In this document: positions 42,667-51,632 of the stretch, in pieces
Layout: each line of letters opens with the position of its first letter
How positions within the stretch are numbered: position 1 is the stretch's first letter
Source of the DNA: Nocardioides sp.
GTDB lineage: Bacteria; Actinomycetota; Actinomycetes; Propionibacteriales; Nocardioidaceae
Direction: 5' to 3'
Length of the DNA stretch: 64,000 nt
Assembly (NCBI GenBank): GCA_030698375.1
Contig: JAUYLL010000123.1
Span: 1 to 64,000 of the forward strand
Notes under the pieces: model-generated
What the model was told of the DNA's origin: nothing
Seen by the model: only the letters and a program-made list of their open reading frames with translations
The model's database searches: none
Position numbers and translations under genes: made by a program

Positions 42667-42742
42667 GCCCCAGTAGCTCAGTGGATAGAGCAGCCGCCTC
42701 CTAAGCGAAAGGTCGCCAGTTCGACTCTGGCCTGGGGCACCA
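42667..42742 (+). tRNA. tRNA-Arg (anticodon CCU)
   Basis: Acceptor GCCCCAG/CTGGGGC with encoded ACCA. D arm GCTC-AGTGGATA-GAGC, anticodon loop CTCCTAA (CCT), T arm GCCAG-TTCGACT-CTGGC. The anticodon stem is weak: GCCGC against GCGAA leaves only three standard pairs and two mismatches at the top (27-43 and 28-42). Everything else is canonical. Confidence 0.85.
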
Positions 42743-42773
42743 CGGCTCGTCCGTCGCTGCCCGGCCCGCCCGA

Positions 42774-44795
42774 TCAGCCGAAGGCGCCGGTCCCCTGGAG
42801 CAGCTTCCACACCTCGTCACGGCGCTCGACGGCGAAGTCGGTGGCCACGTGGTAGCGGTCGCGCCAGACCACCGAACCGTCGACGATCGGCTGGCAGGTC
42901 GGGGCCGACGGGCAGAAGACCGCGTTCAGGTTGACGGTGTCGACGTCGTCGCGGTCGGCGTCCAGCGCGATGTAGCTCGCGGTGGTCGGCGGCGTCTCCA
43001 CGGGCAGGGTGACCACGCAGTCGACGGCCGTCTCCGCGGTCGCCAGGCACTCGTCGGGCGCGAAGGTGTCCGGGGTGAGGACGTCCTCGACCAGGATCAC
43101 CCGGTCCGCGGTCTCGCTGATCAGGTCGAGGGTCCGGCGGCTCGAGCGCAGCAGGGTCCGCTTGAGCGGCTCGTCGGTGGACCGGCGGGGCTCGATCGGC
43201 CGGGACTTCGCCCGGCTGGCGAGCCGGTCCTGGCTGACCAGGATCACCACGTCGGGGTCCAGCTGGGGGAGCTTGTCCTCGTACCAGCCGACACGGATGC
43301 TCTCGCAGTTGTCGATCCGGCCCGGGGGCGAGTTGTTGTTGATCAGGTCCGGCTGCCACATACAGCCGGCCAGCACGTTCATCGAGAACGTGAAGCCCTG
43401 GTCCTCCGCGATCTGTCGGAACATCGGGGCCAGCATCCGGGCGTGGCTGTCACCCACGAGCAGCACGTGGGGGCCGTCGCCCTCGACCACGATGCAGTCG
43501 CGGGGGTCCGCGGCGTTGCACGGCAGGTCGGTGCCCTTGTCGTCGCGGATCGCCTGCCAGTCGATCTCGGCCGGGATCTCCTCGGCCTCGTCGGCGGCTG
43601 TCGTCGCCGCGACCCCACCCACACCGTTTGTCTGCCCGTTCTGCACGTCGGCGGCGAGCGACGGCTGGCGCTCCTGCGCCAGCGACCACGGGATGAAGGT
43701 GACCGCGATCAGCACGCTGCTCGCCAATCCCACCACCACGACCTTCCAGCGGTGCGGGTCGAGCAGCTTGGTGGTGCGGATCGGCATCTCCAGCAGCTCC
43801 GCCGAGGCCGCCGCCATCGCGGTGGCGAGCACACCGGCCAGGACCGCGAGGGTCTCCGGGCTGGTCGCGATGAACTCCTGGAGCACGACGATGATCGGCC
43901 AGTGCCACAGGTACGTCGCATAGGTGATGGTGCCGAGGTAGACCGGGATCTTCGCGCTGAAGAACCTCCCGACGACCTGCTTCTCGTCGACCATGAGGCC
44001 GGTGATGAGCATGACGCACGCGACCGTGGCCACGATGCCGCGGTTGGACTGCGACAGCGGTAGCCAGGAGCTGACGAGCAGCAGGAAGAGCGTCAGACCG
44101 CCGATTGCCAGGGCGCGTGCCGCCCCCGGCCCGACCCGGAACCACGCGGCGCGCATCGCCACGGCGAGCAGGGCGCCGGCCACGAGCTGGTAGAGACGCG
44201 CGTCCGTGCCGTAGTAGGCGTGGATCTCGTCGACCCTGCCCCAGTAGACCTGCGAGGCCAGCGAGCCCAGGAACATCGCGGAGAGACCGACGGGCACCGC
44301 CCAGCTCCGCTTGGAGCGCATGAGCAGCACGAGGACGATCGGGAAGACGAAGTAGAACTGCTCCTCGATCGCGAGCGTCCAGAAGTGCAGGAACGGGCTG
44401 ACCGACTCGTCGGTGGCGAAGTAGTCGTTGGACTGGCTGATGAAGCGCCAGTTGGCGACGTACAGCAGCGCCGCCTGGGCGTCGCCGATGATCGCCAGCC
44501 GCCGCACCACCGAGGTGATGAGGACGAAGATGAGCGTGGTCGCGACGATCACGACGAGTGCGGCCGGGAGCAGTCGCCGTACCCGCCGGGAGTAGAACTT
44601 CCCGAGGTCGAGCCGGCCGGTGCGATCGACCTCGCTGAGGATCACGTTGGTGACCAGGTAGCCCGAGAGGACGAAGAACAGGTCGACGGAGACGAACCCG
44701 CCCTGGACCCAGCCGACCCCGGTGTGGAAGAGGATGATGATGTACATCGCCAGCATCCGCAGCCCGTCGAGCGCGGGCCGGTACGTCCACTTCAT
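42774..44795 (-). CDS. acyltransferase-3 / SGNH O-acetyltransferase (OafA-like)
   Basis: 673 residues from ATG 44795 (GAGGAG upstream). Begins YRPALDGLRMLAMYIIILFHTGV, the family signature, then FFVLSGYLVTN. About ten TMs extend to residue 400. A periplasmic SGNH-type domain follows, with the nucleophile in VLLVGDSHARMLAPMF, DVVILVSQDRLAS and the late RDRYHVATD (Asp-x-x-His). It acetylates an exported sugar, glycolipid or peptidoglycan component. No polysaccharide biosynthesis cluster surrounds it. Confidence 0.92.
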   Translation of the reverse strand: MKWTYRPALDGLRMLAMYIIILFHTGVGWVQGGFVSVDLFFVLSGYLVTNVILSEVDRTGRLDLGKFYSRRVRRLLPAALVVIVATTLIFVLITSVVRRLAIIGDAQAALLYVANWRFISQSNDYFATDESVSPFLHFWTLAIEEQFYFVFPIVLVLLMRSKRSWAVPVGLSAMFLGSLASQVYWGRVDEIHAYYGTDARLYQLVAGALLAVAMRAAWFRVGPGAARALAIGGLTLFLLLVSSWLPLSQSNRGIVATVACVMLITGLMVDEKQVVGRFFSAKIPVYLGTITYATYLWHWPIIVVLQEFIATSPETLAVLAGVLATAMAAASAELLEMPIRTTKLLDPHRWKVVVVGLASSVLIAVTFIPWSLAQERQPSLAADVQNGQTNGVGGVAATTAADEAEEIPAEIDWQAIRDDKGTDLPCNAADPRDCIVVEGDGPHVLLVGDSHARMLAPMFRQIAEDQGFTFSMNVLAGCMWQPDLINNNSPPGRIDNCESIRVGWYEDKLPQLDPDVVILVSQDRLASRAKSRPIEPRRSTDEPLKRTLLRSSRRTLDLISETADRVILVEDVLTPDTFAPDECLATAETAVDCVVTLPVETPPTTASYIALDADRDDVDTVNLNAVFCPSAPTCQPIVDGSVVWRDRYHVATDFAVERRDEVWKLLQGTGAFG

Positions 44796-44934
44796 CGGGT
44801 GGGCACTCCTCGGGTAGGCGCGTCCGGACAGGGGAGGACGCGTCAAGGCAGCGCTCACCTACCCAGAACCTCGTCGTCCATCACTTCGTGAGGACCACCG
44901 TTTCACAGCCGGTCGGTGGGAAACCTTGGGGGGC

Positions 44935-45495
44935 ATGACCGAGAAAGCACTGAACGGCAAGAAGATCGCGTTCCTCGTCGCTCACGAGGGGATCGAGCAG
45001 GTCGAGCTCACCGAGCCGTGGAAGGCGGTCGAGGAAGCCGGCGGTGAGCCGGTGCTGGTGTGCACCAGACCCGGCACCGCCCAGGCCTTCCGTCACCTCG
45101 ACGCCGCCGACACGTTCGACGTCGACGTCACCGTGGCCGACGCCGCCAGCAGCGACTACCTCGGCCTGGTCCTGCCCGGAGGAGTGGCGAACCCTGACGC
45201 ACTGCGGATGGACAGCGACGCGGTCGACTTCGTGAAGAGCTTCTTCGACGACGACCGCCCGGTGGCCGCGATCTGCCATGCGCCGTGGGCGCTGGTAGAG
45301 GCCAACGTGCTCGACGGCCGGACCCTCACGTCCTGGCCGAGCCTGCAGACCGACATCCGCAACGCCGGCGCCACCTGGGTCGACGAGGAGGTGGTCGTCG
45401 ACGGCGCGCTCGTCACCAGCCGCAACCCCGACGACCTCCCCGCGTTCAACCAGGCCGTGGTCGACCTCCTCACCCACGCCGCCCAGGCGACCTGA
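44935..45495 (+). CDS. DJ-1/PfpI family cysteine hydrolase
   Basis: 186 residues from ATG 44935. DJ-1 superfamily fold: KKIAFLVAHEGIEQVELTEPWKAVEEAGGEPVLV, the LVLPGGVANPDALR loop with catalytic-acid Glu in GIEQVEL, the nucleophile elbow AAICHAPWALVEA, and late ITSRNPDDLPAF-type sequence (here LVTSRNPDDLPAF). The YhbO/PfpI subgroup is linked to stress resistance and possibly deglycase activity. Single gene, divergent from the acyltransferase. Confidence 0.9.
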   Translation: MTEKALNGKKIAFLVAHEGIEQVELTEPWKAVEEAGGEPVLVCTRPGTAQAFRHLDAADTFDVDVTVADAASSDYLGLVLPGGVANPDALRMDSDAVDFVKSFFDDDRPVAAICHAPWALVEANVLDGRTLTSWPSLQTDIRNAGATWVDEEVVVDGALVTSRNPDDLPAFNQAVVDLLTHAAQAT

Positions 45496-45522
45496 GCCCG
45501 GAGCCGGAGCCGGAGCCGGGGC

Positions 45523-46704
45523 TCAGCGCGAGACGACCTCGAAGGTCATCCCGGACTCCGCCAGGCGGCGGGTCAGGTTCTCCCCCATCGCGACCGCGGT
45601 GGTCACCTGGCCCGCCGTCTCGGGGTTGTCGTCCAGCGCCAGGGAGAGCGCCGCCTCGGCGAGCATCTTCGACGTCTCGGTGTAGCCGGGGTCGCCGCCG
45701 GAGACCCGCGTGTGCACCTGGGCGCCACCGGCCTCACCGAAGAAGTCGACGCTGAACCAGGACTTCGCCCGCCGCTGCGGCGAGGGTCCCTGCCCGGGCT
45801 CGATGCGGGACAGCACGGCACGACGCAGCGGCGGCACCTGCACGGCACCCATCAGGGCCATGGCGCCGAGGGCGCCCCCCACGGCGTACGGGAGCTTCTT
45901 GACCCCGGCGTAGTGGGAGTAGCGGAAGTCGGGACCGTAGCGCTCCAGGGCGGCACCCGAGCGGGCGACCACGAACGGGTCCAGGGTGGGGAGGGGAACC
46001 AGCCACACCCCGAGGTCGCGGTCGCGGTGCGGGCGCTGGACCACCCCGCGGGAGCGACGCCCCTCGGGCCGCGGCTCGGCCGCACGCCGGTCGCGGGCCG
46101 CCTGCTGCATCTGCCGTCCGCGGGCGAAGGCCCCGATCGCGGAGTGGAAGGTGCCCCCGGAGAAGGCCGCGTTCGAACGGACCACACCGCGCAACGTGAT
46201 CGGCTCCCCCTCGGGCAGTTGGTGCACCGTGTAGCGCGCGCCGAGGTCGTGCGGCACCGAGTCGAATCCGCAGGCGTGGACGAGACGGGCGCCCGAGGCC
46301 ACCGCGGTCTCGTGGTGCGCCAGCCAGGTGCGGTCGACGAACTCGGGCTCGCCGGTGATGTCGAGGTAGTCGGTGCCGGCCCGCGCGCACGCCGCGACGA
46401 TGGGGTCGCCGTGCTGCTGGTAGGGACCCACCGTGGTCGCGAGCACGCGGGTGCGGGTCGCCAGCGCGTCGAGCGAGGCCGGGTCGCCGCTGTCGGCCAC
46501 GAGGAGGGGGAGCTCCTTGCAGGCGGAGTCGATGCTCGCGAGCTTCTCGCGCACCTTCGCCAGCTTCACCTCGTTGCGGCCGGCGATGCCCCACCGCAGG
46601 CCGGGCGGCGCGTGCTGGGCGAGGTACTCCGCAGTGAGGCCGCCGGTGAATCCGGTGGCGCCGAGCAGGACGATGTCGAGCTCGCGGGAGTCGGCAGCGG
46701 GCAC
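45523..46704 (-). CDS. saccharopine dehydrogenase-like trans-acting enoyl reductase
   Basis: 393 residues. Rossmann start DIVLLGATGFTGGLTAEYLAQ, GIAGRNEVKLAKV, TTVGPYQQHGDPIVAACARAGTDYLDITGEPEFV, and ACGFDSVPHDLGA, all typical of the Rv2449c/Rv2953 group. In mycobacteria, Rv2953 is a trans-acting enoyl reductase for phthiocerol and phenolphthiocerol lipids. No polyketide synthase is nearby, so the substrate here is open. It is convergent with the PfpI gene, 27 bases away. Confidence 0.88.
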   Translation of the reverse strand: MPAADSRELDIVLLGATGFTGGLTAEYLAQHAPPGLRWGIAGRNEVKLAKVREKLASIDSACKELPLLVADSGDPASLDALATRTRVLATTVGPYQQHGDPIVAACARAGTDYLDITGEPEFVDRTWLAHHETAVASGARLVHACGFDSVPHDLGARYTVHQLPEGEPITLRGVVRSNAAFSGGTFHSAIGAFARGRQMQQAARDRRAAEPRPEGRRSRGVVQRPHRDRDLGVWLVPLPTLDPFVVARSGAALERYGPDFRYSHYAGVKKLPYAVGGALGAMALMGAVQVPPLRRAVLSRIEPGQGPSPQRRAKSWFSVDFFGEAGGAQVHTRVSGGDPGYTETSKMLAEAALSLALDDNPETAGQVTTAVAMGENLTRRLAESGMTFEVVSR

Positions 46705-46850
46705 GGAGGGCTCCTTCGTCGCAGGGGTCGAGTGCGTCCCAGGGGGACGGGGTTCACTCTTGCGCGGAACCGGGCCCGGTCCAAGTCCGTCTCAGCACCT
46801 CGCGGCCCGACGGCCGACCACCGGCGCACGGGTCGACGTACGCTCGGTCC

Positions 46851-47120
46851 ATGTGCCGCAACATCCGCACCCTCCACAACTTCGCTCCCCCCGCGACCGA
46901 CGAGGAGGTCGCGGCCGCGGCGCTCCAGTACGTGCGCAAGGTCAGCGGCAGCACCCGACCGTCCCAGGCCAACCAGGCGGTCTTCGACGAGGCCGTGCGG
47001 GAGGTCACCGCCGCCACGCAGCGGCTCCTGGAGGGCCTGACGACCACCGCGCCACCGAAGGACCGCGAGGTCGAGGCGGCGAAGGCGAGGGCCCGTGCCG
47101 AGCTCCGCTACGCGCGCTGA
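46851..47120 (+). CDS. DUF2277 family protein
   Basis: 89 residues starting MCRNIRTLHNFAPPATDEE, the strongly conserved N-terminus of DUF2277. The protein is a small all-helical domain (VAAAALQYVRKVSGSTRPSQANQAVFDEAV). Function unknown. The 3' end overlaps the sirtuin gene by 26 bases, so the two are probably cotranscribed. Confidence 0.9.
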   Translation: MCRNIRTLHNFAPPATDEEVAAAALQYVRKVSGSTRPSQANQAVFDEAVREVTAATQRLLEGLTTTAPPKDREVEAAKARARAELRYAR

Positions 47121-47946
47121 CCCCGCGGTCGCCGCAGCACTCGAGCTGCTGGGCGGCCGGACGATCGTCACCCTGACCGGGGCCGGGCTCTCCACCGACT
47201 CGGGCATCCCGGACTACCGCGGCCCCGGGGCGCCGGTCCGCACACCCATGACCTTCGGGGAGTTCCTCTCCGGCCCGGATGCGCGCCAGCGGTACTGGGC
47301 CCGCAGCCACGTCGGCTGGACCCGGATGGGCTCCGCGTCCCCGAACCCCGGCCACGGGGCGCTGGCCCGGCTCGAGGCTGCCGGCCACCAGCGGTTCCTC
47401 ATCACCCAGAACGTCGACGGCCTGCACGAGCGCGCCGGGAGCCAGCAGATGGTCGCCCTCCACGGCCGGGTCTCCGAGGTGGTCTGCCTCGCGTGCGGTG
47501 AGGTGACCAGCCGTGCGGTCCTCGCCGCCCGGATGACCGCCGCCAACCCCGGGTACGCCGAGCGGCACGCCGACGCCGCCGCCCGACCCGACGGCGACGT
47601 GCTGCTCGAGGAGACCGCGGGCTTCGTGGTCCCGGCCTGCCCACGCTGCGGCGGGGTGCTCAAGCCCGACGTCGTCTTCTTCGGCGAGAACGTCCCGAAG
47701 CCCCGGGTCCAGCGTTGCTTCGACGCCGTCGACGCCCTCGACCCCCGCACGGGCGCCCTGCTCGTGGCCGGGTCCTCGCTCACCGTGATGTCCGGGTTCC
47801 GGTTCGTGCGCCGCTGCGCCCGCGCCGGTGTCCCGGTGGTGATCGTCAACCGGGGTCCGACCCGTGGCGACGACCTCGCCACCCACACCGTGCCGGTCGG
47901 GTGCAGCGACTTCCTGGCGGCCCTCGCCGCGCTCGGCGGGTCCTAG
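47095..47946 (+). CDS. NAD-dependent protein deacylase (sirtuin)
   Basis: 283 residues from GTG 47095. Sir2 core: GAGLSTDSGIPDYRGPG, FLITQNVDGLHERAG (catalytic region), ALHGR with the catalytic His, the zinc-ribbon cysteines CLAC and CPRC, VVFFGENVP, and VAGSSLTV. The intact cysteines and catalytic His suggest activity. It would remove acetyl or acyl groups from lysines such as those of acyl-CoA synthetases. It overlaps DUF2277. Confidence 0.93.
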   Translation: MPSSATRADPAVAAALELLGGRTIVTLTGAGLSTDSGIPDYRGPGAPVRTPMTFGEFLSGPDARQRYWARSHVGWTRMGSASPNPGHGALARLEAAGHQRFLITQNVDGLHERAGSQQMVALHGRVSEVVCLACGEVTSRAVLAARMTAANPGYAERHADAAARPDGDVLLEETAGFVVPACPRCGGVLKPDVVFFGENVPKPRVQRCFDAVDALDPRTGALLVAGSSLTVMSGFRFVRRCARAGVPVVIVNRGPTRGDDLATHTVPVGCSDFLAALAALGGS

Positions 47947-47958
47947 CCGGATCCTCGC

Positions 47959-49215
47959 TCAGTCCACGTCCTCCGGTCCCACCTCGGCAGCGTGCACGAT
48001 CCTGTCGAAGGTGCGCCACAGGACGACGGTGAGGACGAGCGAGCCGACGAAGCCGAACCAGTACGGCGCGAGGATCCCGAACGCCTGCGCGATAACCCCA
48101 CCCACCAGGGAGCCGGCAGCCGCTCCCCCGACCGCCCCGAGCATGTAGACCGACGTGACCCGCCCGAGCAGCGCGCTCGGCACCGCGCGTTGGCGCACCG
48201 TCGTGGCGGTAGTCCCCCACACCACGGCGTGGACGCCGAAGACCATCATCATCGCGCCGGCGACCCAGCCGCTCCGGGTCAGCGCCAGCACGAGGTGCGT
48301 GACGGTCTCGACGACCAGGCCGGCACGCATCAGCGTCGCGAGCGAGAACCGGTCCTGCAGCCAGCCGTACGTCGTGGCGCCGACCAGCCCGCCGACGGCA
48401 CCGGCGGCGATCAGCACGCCGTACCCCCGCTCCCCCAGCCCGAGGATCTCGGTCGCGTAGAGCACGTAGACCGCCATCGCCGCGCCGAAGGTGACGTTGA
48501 AGAGGGCGATGGTGATCGCGAGCGTGCGCACCGGCGGGTGCGCGGCGAGCCAGCGCAGGCCCTCGGCGATCTCCTGGCGCATCCGCCGCTGCTCGGTGCG
48601 CTCGGGCGGCGGGACCGTGCCGATGCGCGAGACGAGAGCGACCGTGAGGACCAGGCAGACCGCGGTGCCGGCGAACGGCAGCGCGACCGCGGTGCCGAAG
48701 AGGATGGCCCCGAGGGGTGGGCCGGCCAGCTGGTTGGCCAGGGTCCGGGTGCCGAAGAGCCGGGCGTTGGCCAGCCCCAGGTGGGCCTTCGGCACCAGGG
48801 AGGCCACGAGCGTCGTCGACGCGTTGTCCGCGAACGTCTCGGCGGTGCCGAGGAGGAAGGCCACGGTCAGCACGACCGGCAGCGACACGACGTCGGTGAC
48901 GACCGAGACCGCCAGCCCGGTGAGCACCAGCGCGCGCAGGGTCTCCACCACCAGGAGCAGCCGGCGCCGGTCGGTGCGGTCCACCAGGGCCCCCGCGAGG
49001 GTGCCGAGCAGCAGCCAGGGCAGCTGCTGGAGGAAGACCGCGGCAGCGACCGCGAGCGGGTCGCGGGTCAGCGAGGCGACCAGCAGCGGCGCGGCCGACA
49101 GCATGATGCCGTCGCCCAGGTTGGCCAGCGAGGAGCCGGACCAGAGCCACCGGAAGTCCCGGCCGAGGCGGGGTGGCGAGAGGCGGGCGACGAACCGTGC
49201 GAGCACGCCCCTCAT
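47959..49215 (-). CDS. MFS transporter
   Basis: 418 residues with twelve TMs. The motif-A-like loop between TM2 and TM3 is ALVDRTDRRRLLLVV, and the second-half loop GWLQDRFSLATLM is similar. The profile of DFRWLWSGSSLANLGDGIMLSA resembles the EntS/Bcr-like exporter group. The substrate is unknown. It is convergent with the sirtuin gene and divergent from the F420 operon. Confidence 0.9.
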   Translation of the reverse strand: MRGVLARFVARLSPPRLGRDFRWLWSGSSLANLGDGIMLSAAPLLVASLTRDPLAVAAAVFLQQLPWLLLGTLAGALVDRTDRRRLLLVVETLRALVLTGLAVSVVTDVVSLPVVLTVAFLLGTAETFADNASTTLVASLVPKAHLGLANARLFGTRTLANQLAGPPLGAILFGTAVALPFAGTAVCLVLTVALVSRIGTVPPPERTEQRRMRQEIAEGLRWLAAHPPVRTLAITIALFNVTFGAAMAVYVLYATEILGLGERGYGVLIAAGAVGGLVGATTYGWLQDRFSLATLMRAGLVVETVTHLVLALTRSGWVAGAMMMVFGVHAVVWGTTATTVRQRAVPSALLGRVTSVYMLGAVGGAAAGSLVGGVIAQAFGILAPYWFGFVGSLVLTVVLWRTFDRIVHAAEVGPEDVD

Positions 49216-49313
49216 GTGTCCCCCTCCGGGCTCGGCCCCCTCAGCACCGGGTCACCCTCGCCCATCACCACCATCAGCGGCAAGCGGGTTCCAGGCACCC
49301 GCCGACCCCCTCC

Positions 49314-49332
49314 GTGACAGTGGTACTGTCAC
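49314..49332. promoter_or_regulatory. palindromic operator over the LLM-ACAD promoter
   Basis: GTGACAG (49314-49320) and CTGTCAC (49326-49332) form a perfect 7-bp inverted repeat with a 5-base spacer. TACTGT (49324-49329) is a -10 box placed for a nearly leaderless transcript of the ATG at 49337, so a repressor bound here would occlude the promoter. The 19-bp form suits TetR-family regulators; none is encoded nearby. Confidence 0.6.
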
Positions 49333-49336
49333 AATC

Positions 49337-50368
49337 ATGAAGCTCTCGACGATGCTCATGTACGACGGGAATCCCCGTGACGCCGCCGACCAGGTCGTCT
49401 CCTGGGAGAAGGCCGGACTCGACACTGTCTGGGTGGCCGAGGCCTACGGCTTCGACTCCCCGACGCTGATGGGTTACCTGGCCGCCCGCACCGAGACCAT
49501 CGAGATCGGGGCGGCGATCCTCAACATCTTCTCCCGCACCCCCGGCACCCTCGCCCAGACCGCCGCCGGGCTCGACAACGTCAGCGGCGGCCGCGCGATC
49601 CTGGGCCTCGGCGCCTCCGGCCCGCAGGTCATCGAGGGCTGGCACGGGATGCCCTACGAGCGCCCCCTGGGCCGCACCCGGGAGATCGTGGAGATCGTCC
49701 GGGCGATGATGCGCCGCGAGCGCATCGACCACCAGGGCAAGAACTTCACCATCCCCCTGCCGGCCGACCAGGGCCTCGGCCTCGGCAAGCCGCTGAAGAT
49801 GCTCACCCGCCCCGAGCGCTCGGTGGTGCCGATCTACATCGCCGCGCTCGGCGAGAAGAACGTCAAGGCCACCGCCGAGTACGGCGACGGCTGGCTGCCG
49901 TTCCTCTACGTCCCCGAGAAGGCCGACGACGTGTGGGGCGACTCCCTGCGCGAGGGCGGCGCCAAGCGCCCCGCCGACCTCGGCCCCCTCGAGACCGTCG
50001 CCGGCGGCATGGTCGCCATCGGTGACGACGTGAAGTCGCTGCTCGACTTCGCCCGGCCGATGTTCGCCCTCTACATCGGCGGCATGGGCGCGCGCGACAA
50101 GAACTTCTACAACGAGCTCGCCTGCCGCTACGGCTACGAGAAGGAGGCCGCGGAGATCCAGGACCTCTACCTCAGCGGCAAGAAGCAGGAGGCGGAGGCC
50201 AAGGTGCCGCTCGAGCTGCTCGAGCTGTGCAACCTCGTCGGCCCCGCGTCGTACGTCCAGGAGCGGATCGCCGCGTTCCGCGAGTCGGGCGTCACCAACC
50301 TGCAGATCATGCCGGTCAGCGACGACCCGGTCGGCACCATCCGCCAGATGAAGGAGTGGGTCTCTTGA
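49337..50368 (+). CDS. F420-dependent LLM-class oxidoreductase
   Basis: 343 residues from ATG 49337. Luciferase-like TIM barrel: KLSTMLMYDGNPRDAADQVVSWEKAGLDTVWVAEAYGFDSPTLMG (first strands), IEIGAAILNIFSRTPGTLAQTAAGLD, and GRAILGLGASGPQVIEGWHG, which with the nearby fbiC point to F420 rather than FMN. It is translationally coupled to the acyl-CoA dehydrogenase (TTGA overlap). Substrate unknown; fatty-acid or steroid ring chemistry is common for such pairs. Confidence 0.9.
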   Translation: MKLSTMLMYDGNPRDAADQVVSWEKAGLDTVWVAEAYGFDSPTLMGYLAARTETIEIGAAILNIFSRTPGTLAQTAAGLDNVSGGRAILGLGASGPQVIEGWHGMPYERPLGRTREIVEIVRAMMRRERIDHQGKNFTIPLPADQGLGLGKPLKMLTRPERSVVPIYIAALGEKNVKATAEYGDGWLPFLYVPEKADDVWGDSLREGGAKRPADLGPLETVAGGMVAIGDDVKSLLDFARPMFALYIGGMGARDKNFYNELACRYGYEKEAAEIQDLYLSGKKQEAEAKVPLELLELCNLVGPASYVQERIAAFRESGVTNLQIMPVSDDPVGTIRQMKEWVS

Positions 50369-51510
50369 GCACGCGTCCGATCTTCGACGAGGAGCACGAG
50401 GCGTTCCGCCAGACCGTGCGGTCGTTCATCGCCAAGGAGATCACTCCGCACCACGAGGAGTGGGAGAAGGCGGGCCAGGTCCCGCGGGAGCTCTGGACGA
50501 AGGCCGGCGACCTCGGGATGCTCTGCTTCGACGTCCCCGAGGAGTTCGGCGGCCCGGGCGTCGACGACTTCCGCTACAACGTGGTCGTCACCGAGGAGCT
50601 CGCCCGCTCCGGTGCGAGCGGTCCGGGCTTCCCGGTCCACAGCGACATCATCGTCCCCTACCTCGTCACCCTCGGCACCGAGGAGCAGAAGAAGCGCTGG
50701 CTCCCCGGCTGCGTGAGCGGCGAGACGATCACCGCCATCGCGATGACCGAGCCGGGCGCCGGCAGCGACCTCCAAGGCGTCCGCACCACGGCCATCGACA
50801 AGGGCGACCACTACGTGCTCAACGGGTCGAAGACCTTCATCAGCAACGGCATCATGGCCGACCTGGTGATCGTCGTCGCCCGCACCGACCCCGACGCCGG
50901 CCACCAGGGCATCAGCCTGCTCGTGGTCGAGGAGGGCATGGAGGGCTTCGAGCGCGGCCGCAACCTCGACAAGGTCGGCCTCAAGGCTCAGGACACCGCC
51001 GAGCTCTCGTTCAACGACGTCGTCGTGCCGAAGGAGAACGTCCTCGGCGAGGTCGGCTCCGGCTTCATCTCGCTGATGATCAACCTGCCCCAGGAGCGGC
51101 TCTCCATCGCCGTCATCGCCGCCGCCGCCTGCGAGCGGGTGCTGGAACTGTCGCTGGACTACGCCAAGGAGCGCGAGGCGTTCGGCAAGCCGATCGGCAA
51201 GTTCCAGAACACCCGCTTCATGCTGGCCGAGATGGCGACCGAGACGCACATCGCCCGGACCTTCGTCGACGACTGCATCACCCGCCACCTCAAGGGCGAG
51301 CTGGACACGTCGCTGGCGTCGATGGCGAAGTACTGGACCACCGAGCTGCAGACCAAGGTGGTGGACCGCTCCGTGCAGCTGCACGGCGGCTACGGCTACA
51401 TGATGGAGTACCCGATCGCCCGGGCGTTCATCGATAGCCGGATCCAGACGATCTACGGCGGCACCACCGAGATCCAGAAGGAGATCATCGGGCGCTCGCT
51501 CGGGATCTGA
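50365..51510 (+). CDS. acyl-CoA dehydrogenase
   Basis: 381 residues from TTG 50365, preceded by AAGGAG. FAD enzyme: N-terminal helical domain, then AIAMTEPGAGSDLQGVRTTA, LNGSKTFISNG, FGKPIGKFQNTRFMLAEMAT, QLHGGYGYMMEYPI and IYGGTTEIQKEIIGRSL. All are signature ACAD blocks. It introduces the alpha-beta double bond in an acyl-CoA. The preceding gene shares the operon and the palindromic operator. Confidence 0.94.
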   Translation: MSTRPIFDEEHEAFRQTVRSFIAKEITPHHEEWEKAGQVPRELWTKAGDLGMLCFDVPEEFGGPGVDDFRYNVVVTEELARSGASGPGFPVHSDIIVPYLVTLGTEEQKKRWLPGCVSGETITAIAMTEPGAGSDLQGVRTTAIDKGDHYVLNGSKTFISNGIMADLVIVVARTDPDAGHQGISLLVVEEGMEGFERGRNLDKVGLKAQDTAELSFNDVVVPKENVLGEVGSGFISLMINLPQERLSIAVIAAAACERVLELSLDYAKEREAFGKPIGKFQNTRFMLAEMATETHIARTFVDDCITRHLKGELDTSLASMAKYWTTELQTKVVDRSVQLHGGYGYMMEYPIARAFIDSRIQTIYGGTTEIQKEIIGRSLGI

Positions 51511-51632
51511 GGTCATCCGCCGCGCCTCGGGCGCGGGTCGGCGACCACCACGCATCGCCTCCGCTGGGTGGACCGGCGGGGGCGATGCCTGCATCACGCA
51601 GGTAACGTGCGCCATCTGATCCTGGGAGGACC

